Assembly: GCF_013337185.1 (NCBI RefSeq)
Contig: NZ_SWDE01000002.1
Span: 434,001 to 498,000, forward strand
DNA length: 64,000 bases
Direction of reading: 5' to 3'
DNA from: Serratia proteamaculans
Lineage (GTDB): Bacteria > Pseudomonadota > Gammaproteobacteria > Enterobacterales > Enterobacteriaceae
In this document: positions 46,756-56,200 of the stretch, in pieces
Numbering within the stretch: position 1 is the stretch's first letter
Layout of the letters: each line of letters starts with the position of its first letter
The notes under the pieces: generated by a model
Seen by the model: only the letters and a program-made list of their open reading frames with translations
Told to the model about the DNA's origin: nothing
Databases searched by the model: none
Translations under genes and position numbers: made by a program

Positions 46756-48425
46756 TGCTCCGCCATCTGTTGCACCAGATGCTGCAGCGTCTGCGCGCCA
46801 TCACTCGGCGGCACCTGCAGCTCAATCAACGTGGCGCCACTGTGGCGCCAGCCCTGTTCCACCGCCTGCAACAGCTGCCCCCAATTTTCCGGGCACGCGT
46901 AAGCCAGGCTGAACATCGCTGCCGCATGGCTGAACTCCACGTCCTGCGGCATGCAGTAGAACCGTTGCCGGTCTTCTTCCGGCGTTGGCAACAGTGAAAA
47001 AATCTGGCCGCCGTTGTTATTAACCACAATCAGCACCGTCGGCGCTGAACATTGGCGTAACAAAGCCAGCGCGTTCAGGTCATACAGTGCCGATAAATCC
47101 CCCACCACCGCCAACGTCGGTTTGGCCGTCGCCCGCTGGACGCCTGCGGCAGTGGAAATCAGGCCGTCGATGCCGCTGGCCCCGCGGTTGCTGAATACCG
47201 GATAACCGGCCGGCAAGCGGGTCAATGCATCAATCAGCCGCACGATCAGGCTATTGCCGAGGAACAGTTGGCCGTTTTCCGGCAGCAATTCCGGCAATCG
47301 GTGCGCTAACTGCGCCTCACCAAAGCGGTTAACCAAATGGCCGGAGACGGCATCCAGCGCGTTATCCGCCAGCGTTGTCAACTCATCGGCCCACGGGGAA
47401 CGCGGCTGTGCCGGGTGCAGTTCAAGCCACTGCGCCACGCTGGAACGGATCCGGCGCCCGCGGTGGTGCGCCGGATCGAGCCGCCCCGGTAATTCATCGA
47501 TTAGCCAATACTCTTGCGGCCGGCACTGTTCCTGCCACTGCAGCAGGCGCTTGCCGGTCAGGCTGCTGCCGAACTGCACCACCAATTGCGCATCGGCCAG
47601 CAGCTTTTGCGCCTGCGGCTGGGCCAGCCATAAGTCGGCGCAGGGCAGCGGCTGCCCGGTCTGGGACAGCACATCGCCTATCAGCGGCCAGCCAAGCATC
47701 TCGGCCCATTGCGCCAACTGCTCGCCCTCTTGCGCACTCATGCGCCCCGCGACCACTACGCCGCGCTTTTGCCGCCAGAAGAACCAGTCAGGTTGCTTAA
47801 GCACAGTCTGCAGGCTCTCTTCACGCAGCCAGGGGTGGCTGCCTTGCCACCAGTCGCCGAGCGTCGCCGACCAGTCGGCATATTGTTGCTCATCACCGCC
47901 GTACAGCGGTTCGGCAAACGGACAGTTAATATGCAATGCCCCATGCTGCAGGCGCGCCATTGCGCTGTCGACGGTTGATACCAGCCAACTGGCGGGGATA
48001 TCCGTCGTCGGCCGCGGCAGATCAATACTCAACGTCGGATGACTGGCATACAGGCCGTTTTGGCGGATCGCCTGATTGGCACCGCAGTCGATCAGTTCAG
48101 GCGGTCGGTCGGCGGTCAGAAACACCAGCCGTTCACCGGTCAGCCCGGCTTCGATCAGAGAGGGATAAAGGTTGGCGGCGGCGGTGCCGGAAGTGACGAT
48201 CACCGCCACCGGCTCGCGCGACGCCTTCGCCAGGCCTAGCGCCAAATGGCCCAGCCCGCGTTCATCAAAATGGGTATGGCAGATAAAAGACTTGTTAGCC
48301 GCCGCAGCCAGCGTCAGCGGCGTAGAGCGCGATCCCGGAGCGATACAGACATGCCGTACTCCATGGCGAGCCAGCGCTTCCAACAGCAACGCCGCCCACC
48401 GGCGATTAAAAACACTTGTCGACAT
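46752..48425 (-). CDS. menD: MenD, SEPHCHC synthase
   Basis: This 557-residue thiamine-diphosphate enzyme joins isochorismate and 2-oxoglutarate. It starts with the family motif [18 protein letters not shown], has [15 protein letters not shown] and [11 protein letters not shown], and a C-terminal ThDP motif ([12 protein letters not shown] ... [12 protein letters not shown]). Confidence 0.97.
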   Translation of the reverse strand: MSTSVFNRRWAALLLEALARHGVRHVCIAPGSRSTPLTLAAAANKSFICHTHFDERGLGHLALGLAKASREPVAVIVTSGTAAANLYPSLIEAGLTGERLVFLTADRPPELIDCGANQAIRQNGLYASHPTLSIDLPRPTTDIPASWLVSTVDSAMARLQHGALHINCPFAEPLYGGDEQQYADWSATLGDWWQGSHPWLREESLQTVLKQPDWFFWRQKRGVVVAGRMSAQEGEQLAQWAEMLGWPLIGDVLSQTGQPLPCADLWLAQPQAQKLLADAQLVVQFGSSLTGKRLLQWQEQCRPQEYWLIDELPGRLDPAHHRGRRIRSSVAQWLELHPAQPRSPWADELTTLADNALDAVSGHLVNRFGEAQLAHRLPELLPENGQLFLGNSLIVRLIDALTRLPAGYPVFSNRGASGIDGLISTAAGVQRATAKPTLAVVGDLSALYDLNALALLRQCSAPTVLIVVNNNGGQIFSLLPTPEEDRQRFYCMPQDVEFSHAAAMFSLAYACPENWGQLLQAVEQGWRHSGATLIELQVPPSDGAQTLQHLVQQMAEQ

Positions 48426-48677
48426 AATTCGCTCACAAGTCGGTTAACAGAATCTGCCTCTGGCGCCCGCCTGGCAGCGGCACGCCGAGAGTGATGTTCT
48501 GCATTATATGAGTAGTTATCTTTACGACTTTTGCGCCAGCGCAAAAACGCCGTATATCCCGGTGACTTTATGGTAGACAATTAATTGATTTAGAACAAAA
48601 AATAAACATAAAAATCACAAGCAGTTTACACCTGCCGCGTCATTCGCTCAATAAATCCGGAGTATAAGCAGGGAAAT
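48426..48677. other. 252-bp menF-menD gap with a perfect palindrome
   Basis: No gene is visible. TTTTGCGC-ca-GCGCAAAA at 48529-48546 is a perfect 8-bp inverted repeat without a following T-run, so it may be an operator or weak attenuator. The flanking sequence near 48585-48625 is AT-rich and may hold a menD promoter. The gap is longer than I recall for E. coli. Confidence 0.55.
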
Positions 48678-49988
48678 TCAGCGTAACGGCTCTGGCAGCA
48701 GTAAAGTCAGCAGCCCGGCGGCCTTGTTTTCGATTTCCAGCCACTCTGCCGCAGCGTCAGAACCGGCCACAATGCCGGCACCGGCATACAGGCGTAATTC
48801 CTGGTCGTTAATTTGCGCGCAGCGCAGCGCTACGCAAAACTCACTGCGGGAGGAAGACAGATAACCGGCAGACCCGGCATACCAGCCACGGGGGAAAGGC
48901 TCATGTTGCAGGATAAACTCGCGCGCCGCCTGACGCGGCAACCCGGCCACCGCTGCGGTAGGCTGCAACCGCTGCAGGCAATCGGCATCGTCGTTGTCGT
49001 TGAGCCGGCCTTCAATACGCCGCCGCAAATGCTGCACCTTACGCAAGCGCACCACCTCGGGCGGCAACACATCCACTGCGTCGGCACCGCCTTGCAGGCG
49101 TTGGCAGATATCATCCACCACCAGCAGATTCTCATGCTGATTCTTGCCGTCCTGCAGTAACCATTGCGCCAGCGCCTGGGCTTGCTGTCGATCGGGATGA
49201 TTGGCGACGGTGCCCGCCAGCGCTTCGGTCAGCAGACGACGGTCATTTCGCAGATACAGTCTTTCCGGGCTGGAACCGAGGAATGCGCTGTGCGCATCAA
49301 AGCGCAGCATATAGTGATAGCAACGGTGATTGACCCGGCGGCTGGCATCCATCATCGCCGGAGCCGACAGCGGGCCATCCAGTGTCAGTAAGGTATTGCG
49401 CGCCAGCACTACTTTTTCCATCTGCCGCCCGCTGATGGCCTTTAATGCCTCACACAGCATCGCTTCCCATCCGGCGCGGTCCGGCTGATGCTGCATCCGG
49501 CTCACCTGCACCTTTAATGGCGCGATCGGCTGGGCCGTCGACAGTTGATCCAGCCAGCGGTCGGCCAACGCCGCATCGTCGCGCAGCGAACTTTCGGAAA
49601 ACAGATTAAGCGTTAATTGTGTTTCACCGTCGCGGGTCAGGATTTCCAGACGCGGTAAAAATAAATACGCCGCGCCATCAAAAGCGTTCAGCCCCCAAAC
49701 CCGTGCGCCCTGATACGCCCTGATAAAGGTCTGCGCTTGCCGTGGCTGGGTAAACTGCCGCAGTGCGCAGCACACCGCGGCCTCCTCATGCCCATCGCGG
49801 TGATGCCAATAAAATTGTGGGAATGCCGGTTGCACCGCCAGCCATTCCAGCAAGTTGGCGGCTAACGATGCCGGAACGGGAAGTGAAATCTGGCGGAAAC
49901 CACCCTCAGAGGGCAAATGTTGCTCAAGCTGCCGGCGTAAGCGCCTCAGCAATGGCGAAAGTTGTTCCACGACCACCTCAATAACCAA
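48678..49988 (-). CDS. menF: MenF, menaquinone-specific isochorismate synthase
   Basis: This 436-residue chorismate-utilising enzyme has the catalytic C-terminal domain ([55 protein letters not shown]). It makes isochorismate for menaquinone. It is the first men gene, 252 bp before menD, and divergent from the glucan synthase gene. Confidence 0.94.
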   Translation of the reverse strand: MVIEVVVEQLSPLLRRLRRQLEQHLPSEGGFRQISLPVPASLAANLLEWLAVQPAFPQFYWHHRDGHEEAAVCCALRQFTQPRQAQTFIRAYQGARVWGLNAFDGAAYLFLPRLEILTRDGETQLTLNLFSESSLRDDAALADRWLDQLSTAQPIAPLKVQVSRMQHQPDRAGWEAMLCEALKAISGRQMEKVVLARNTLLTLDGPLSAPAMMDASRRVNHRCYHYMLRFDAHSAFLGSSPERLYLRNDRRLLTEALAGTVANHPDRQQAQALAQWLLQDGKNQHENLLVVDDICQRLQGGADAVDVLPPEVVRLRKVQHLRRRIEGRLNDNDDADCLQRLQPTAAVAGLPRQAAREFILQHEPFPRGWYAGSAGYLSSSRSEFCVALRCAQINDQELRLYAGAGIVAGSDAAAEWLEIENKAAGLLTLLLPEPLR

Positions 49989-50256
49989 ACTTAATGTGAG
50001 GAATTATACGGTAAATCAAAACACAGCGGCGGAAAAATAGCGTCGGTAATCAACGCCTCTGGCGACAAATAGTTTATTAAATCTAAACAATTAGTTCAAA
50101 AAGCGTCCGATAAAGCATTGTGCGGCTATACTGAAAAGGCATGTTCCTGCCTGCTAAAAACCCACGCCAGATCTACCCGGCGCAAAAAACAGGATATTCA
50201 CGATCTCCCAGCGGTTACACCGGCTGCCCTTTGGGTCAGATGTAAGGAGCCTTTGT
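49989..50256. other. 268-bp divergent region between menF and the glucan synthase gene
   Basis: AT-rich from 49989 to about 50120, probably holding promoters for both genes. The strong ribosome binding site AAGGAG (50244-50249) lies before the GTG start of the synthase. No clear operator was recognised. Confidence 0.5.
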
Positions 50257-53200
50257 GTGAAAGAAATATTAATCAATTGGTTAAAAAAGAAACGCAAAAC
50301 AACCAAAGTAAATTCGTTGCCTGTCCGGCGTGCCAAAGGCGAGCCGGAACCGACAGGTGGCACCATCAAGGCCGAACTGTTTTCTGTCGACCAAATGGAG
50401 CGTTATGGCCACCGCCTGGCGCGCTCACACAAGCTGGCGACACGCAAAACTCCCTACTATTTGCTGAAGCGGCTGGATGATAACGAACGCGTTCTGGCGG
50501 AAAGCTGTCACCAACTCAGCAACGGAAAGAAAGCCAGCATGACCCCGGCCGGCGAATGGCTGCTGGACAACTACTACCTGATCGAAGAACAAATCCGCGT
50601 TGTACGCCACCATCTGCCTAAAACCTTCGGCCGTGGTCTGCCCCAACTGGGCGCGCCGCATAACTGCCCGCGCATCTATGACATTGCCGCCGAAGCCATA
50701 GCCCACGGAGATGGCCGCTGGGACGCCGAAAGCCTTACCCGCTATATCGCCGCCTATCAAAAAGAAGCCAATTTGACGCTGGGCGAGCTTTGGGCACTGC
50801 CCGGCATGCTACGCCTGGCGTTGATTGAAAACCTGCGGCGCGTCAGCATTGAGGTGGCTCAGGCCCAGCAGGAGCGTAACCTGGCCGACAGCTGGGTGAC
50901 TAAAATGCTGGAGTCAGCGGAGAACGATCCGGCCAACCTGATCGTGGTAATCGCCGATATGGCGCGTTCCAATCCCCCGCGCACCAGCGCTTTTGTCGCC
51001 GAGCTGGTTCGTCGCCTGCATGGCCACGGCACCATGCTGGCGCTGCCGCTCACCTGGGTCGAGCAACGTCTGGCAGAGGTCAGCCTGACGTCGGATGAAT
51101 TGATCCACCGTTTTAACCAGCAGTTGGCCGTCAGCCAATTGTCGGTCAGCAACAGCATTTCCGGCCTGCGTCAGCTCAGCGAAATGGACTGGGCCGAGTT
51201 TGTCGAAACCATGAGCCAGGTGGAACAAACCCTGCGTCAGGATCCGGCCGGGGTTTACCCGTTGATGCACTTTACCACCCGCGACAACTACCGCCACGTG
51301 ATTGAGATGCTGGCGCGACACTGCCCACACAATGAGGTGCAGGTCGCCCAGCAGGTACTGAATATGGCGCGCGTGGCGGCAGAAATTCCGTCCAGCGATC
51401 CCCGCTGCAACCACATCGGTTACTACCTGATTGACGATGGCCGCCCGGAGCTGGAGCAGCAGCTTGACGTACGTCTGGGCCGCATTACCCGGCTGCGCCA
51501 TGCGTTAAGTCAGGCTCCGCTGCTCTCCTGGCTCGGCAGTCTGAGCCTGATCACCACCGCCTGCTGCGCAGAACTGCTGCGCCACGCTTACAGTACCGGC
51601 ATCAGTTGGGGGCTGGCGCTGTTGTTTTTCCCGATGGCGATTGTCATCAGTCAATTCGTGCTTAACCTGCTCAGCGAGGTTACAACCCGCAGCCGCACGC
51701 CGCAGCCGTTGCCCAGGCTCGACTTCTCCTGTGGTATTCCCGCCGAATTCCGGACTCTGGTGGCAATACCGACGTTAATCGACAGCAAAAGCGGCATTGA
51801 TAAGTTGATCAATGCCCTTGAGGTTTGTTATCTGGGCAACGCGATGAAACATCTGCACTTTGCCCTGCTTACCGACTTTATCGATGCGCCCCATCAGCAG
51901 CATGCCGATGACGTTGCCCTGCTCGATTATGCCAGCCAACAGATGATGGCACTGAACGCACGCTACCCCTGCCAGGGCCCAAGCCACTTTTTCCTGTTTC
52001 ACCGCAACCGCGAATGGAACGAAAAACAGGGCGTGTGGATGGGGCTGGAGCGTAAACGCGGCAAACTGAACGCGCTGAACGACTGGCTGCGTAACCGCGG
52101 CAACGCCTTCTGTACCCAGATTGGCGACGGGCTGGAGGTGCTTAAAAACGTCAAGTACGTCATCACCCTGGACAGCGATACCGTCCTGCCGCGTGAAAGC
52201 GCCCACCAGTTAATCGCCGCCATGGCGCATCCGCTCAATCAGCCGCAGTATGACGCCCGTAAGCAACGGGTAGTAGAAGGCTACGCCATCCTGCAACCGC
52301 GCATGGCCGAAGAGATCCCGAGCTATGGGCAAGGCCGCTATGCCGCACTGTGCAGCAGCACGCCGGGCAATGATCCCTATACCCTGATGGCCTCGGATAT
52401 CTATCAGGATTTATTTGGCGAAGGCTCGTTTATTGGCAAGGGCATCTACGACGTGGATGTGTTCTCGCACAGCATGAAAGGCACCTGCCCGGCAAACCTG
52501 GTGCTGAGCCACGACCTGCTCGAAGGGTGCTACGCCCGCTCTGGCCTGTTGAGTGACGTCCTGTTGTACGAACAGTATCCCAGCAACTATCTGGTGGATG
52601 TCGCACGCCGTTCCCGCTGGATCCGTGGGGACTGGCAACTGCTCAACTGGCTGCTGCCACGGGTGAAAACCGCCGACGGCACCCGTACCGCCAACCCACT
52701 GAGTACCCTGTCGCGCTGGAAACTGTTCGATAACCTGCGCCGCAGCCTGACGGCATCCAGCCTGTTACTGTTGCTGTTTTGCGGTTTCGTCTGGCTGCCA
52801 AATACCCGCTATTGGCTGGCGGTGTTCGCCATTATCCTGCTGCTCCCCACCCTGCTGGCGCTGCTGCAAGATATTGTGCGTAAACCCCCGCGCAGACCTT
52901 TCCTGCAGCACCTGCGGTTAGCACTGAGCGGCTCGCTGCACCGCTTGGCTCAGGTTGGGCTACGGCTGGCGACGCTGCCGCATGAAACGCTGTACAGCCT
53001 GAAAGCGATTATGGTCACCCTCTGGCGGCTACTGGTCACTAAACGCAATCTGCAAGAGTGGACCAGCTACGATCAATCCAAAGCCCGCCAGCAGGTCACG
53101 CTGCAAAACTTCTACCGCGCTATGTGGATTAACCCGGTGACGGGCCTGGCGTTACTGTTTTTCACCGTACTGCATAACCCGATGGCACTGGTTATTACGC

Positions 53201-56200
53201 TGCCCCTTGCCGCTCTGTGGATCCTGGCTCCCTTGCTGCTGTACTACCTCAGCCACGAACCGCAGCGCAGTCAAACCGCAATTAACGACGAACAGCGGCG
53301 TTTCCTGCGCCATACCAGCCGCCAGACCTGGGACTTCTTCAATACCTTCGTCAATCAACAGGAGAACTGGCTGCCGCCGGATAACTATCAGGAGGTTCCG
53401 GAACCGGTGGTGGCGCACCGGACGTCACCGACCAATATCGGACTATCGCTATTGGCCAACCTCACTGCCTATGACTTCGGCTATCTGACGCTCAGTGAAG
53501 CGCTGCGGCGCATCGAGTTGACGCTCAATACGCTGGATCGCATGGAACATTATCGCGGTCATTTATACAACTGGTACGACACCCGCACGCTGGAGCCGCT
53601 GACCCCACGTTATATCTCCAGCGTCGACAGCGGCAACCTGGCCGGTCATCTGCTGACGCTCAGCGCCGGTCTGCCGGCTCTGGCCCACAAACCAGTCATT
53701 GACCCGCAACGGATACTGGCCGGGCTGGGCGACAGCCTGCAATTGCTGGAGCAACACTGGGGTGACGCCGCACCGAAGAATCTGCCGAAACTGCGTAACC
53801 ACTGGGAACAGGCGCACCACTGCCATCCCGTCGCGCTGCTGGCGGAGCTGAATGCCATGCGCAATTACAGCAATGGGCTGCAGGAACCGGCGCTGAATCA
53901 CGATGAGGAGACCCGGCGCTGGGCCGGTGCGCTGCATCAACAGCTCAACGAGCTTTGTAGCGAATGGACGCAGTGGTTTGGCTGGCTGAGCGATGGGCAG
54001 TCAGCGCTGGAGCAGGTACCCAGTCTGCACTGGTTGGCTAATCCACCGGCTTCATTGGCCCTGTCGGCCGATCAACAGGGCAAGCTTGACGCAGCGACGG
54101 CACTGGCACAGGAACGACTGGCGCAGTTACACAGCCTGCAGCAACGGCTGGAAAAAATGGCGCAAATGGACTTCCACTTCCTGTATGACGAATCGACCCA
54201 TTTGCTGACCGTCGGCTTTAACTGCGATCAAAACCGCATGGACGGCAGCAAGTACGATTTGCTGGCCTCGGAAATCCGCCTGACCAACTATGTCGCCATA
54301 GCGACCAACCAAATACCGCAACGCAGTTGGTTTGCACTTGGCCGCCTGTTCACTCTGATCGACCATAAAGCGGCACTGATGTCGTGGAGCGGGTCGATGT
54401 TTGAATACCTGATGCCGCAGTTGGTGATGCCCGCCTACCCTGACTCGCTGCTGGTACAAATGTGCCGGGCAGCGGTGGAACGACAGATTGCCTGGGGCAA
54501 GGAGCGCGGCGTGCCCTGGGGCATCTCCGAATCCGGCTACTTTGGCTTCGATGCCGATCAAAACTATCAATACCACGCCTTTGGCGTGCCAGGACTGGGC
54601 CTGAGACGCGGGTTGGGTGACGATATGGTGGTCGCCCCTTACGCTACGGTGATGGCGCTGATTGTCGACCCGGAAGCCGCCTGCAATAACCTGGTCACGC
54701 TGGAGCAAAATGGCGCCAAAGGCCGTTACGGTTTCTACGAGGCGCTGGATTACACCACCGCTCGCCTCAGCCGTGGCCAACTGTACGTGATTATCCGTTC
54801 TTATATGGCGCACCATCAGGGCATGAGCTTCCTGGCCCTGTCGCACCTGCTGCTGGATGCGCCGATGGTCTCGCGCTTTGCCGACTATCCGGCGTTCCAG
54901 TCGGCACGTTTGCTACTGCAGGAACGGGTGCCGGATGCGGTAGAGCTGTACAGCGCCCGCCGCCACTTCGAAACGCACGAAGGCACCATCACCCCGGCCA
55001 GCTTCGCCGCACGCGAATTTAACCGGGTGGACACGCCGATCCCGGAAGTGCAGCTACTGTCCAACGTCAATTATCACCTGATGTTGACCCAGGCCGGCGG
55101 CAGCTACAGCCGCTGGCAAAACCTGGCGCTGACCCGCTGGCGCGAAGATGCTACCTGCGATAACTGGGGAGCATTCTGCTACCTGCGCGATCCGCAAACT
55201 GGCGAGGTATGGAGTAATACCTGGCAACCGATCGGCGGGGCTGCCAAGGGCTACAGCGCCGTGTTCAATGATGCCGGTGCCGAATTCCAGAATCAGCAGG
55301 GGTCGCTGTCGGTCAAAACGCAGATCGTGGTCTCACCGGAAGACGATATCGAGCTGCGTCGGGTGACGTTGCTCAATCGCGGTAAACAGCCGCGTACCAT
55401 CGAAATCACCAGCTATGCCGAAGTGGTGCTGGCACCGGCGGGTAACGATCTGGCTCATCCGGCGTTCAGCAATCTGTTTGTACAAACCGAACTGCTGCCG
55501 GAGCAGGACGCCATTTTATGCCACCGCCGCCCGCGTGAACCCAAGGAAAAATGCCCGTGGTTACTGCATATGATGACGGTACAGGGGCGTTCCAGCCAAA
55601 CGTCGTTTGAAACCGATCGCGCCAGGTTTATCGGCCGTGGCCGCACGCCGGCCAACCCACAGGCGCTATATCAAAACACGCCGCTGAGCAACAGCGCCGG
55701 GCCGGTCATTGATCCTATCATCGCTATTCGCCAGCGCGTGGTGCTGGAGCCTAATGTCCCGCTGACGCTGGATATCTTCTACGGCGTCAGTGAAGACCGC
55801 GCCAGCGGCCTGGCGATGCTGGAAAAATACCGCGACCGTCATCTGGCGGATCGCGTGTTTGAACTGGCCTGGTCACACAGCCAGGTGGTACTGCGCCAAC
55901 TGAACGCCAATGAGGAAGACGCCAATCTGTTCAACCGCCTGGCCAGCGCGGTGGTGTTCCCGGCACAGGAAATGCGCGCTGCCAGCAGCGAGATCATCCA
56001 AAACCGTCGTGGCCAGTCAGGGCTGTGGGGACACTCGATCTCCGGCGATCTGCCCATTGTGTTGCTGACCGTCACCGACGGCGAAAATATCGAGCTGGTT
56101 CAACAGTTGATCCAGGCACACAACTACTGGCGGCTGAAAGGCCTGCAGGTCGATTTGGTGATCCTCAACGAAGACGTCGGCGGCTACCGCCAGGAACTGC

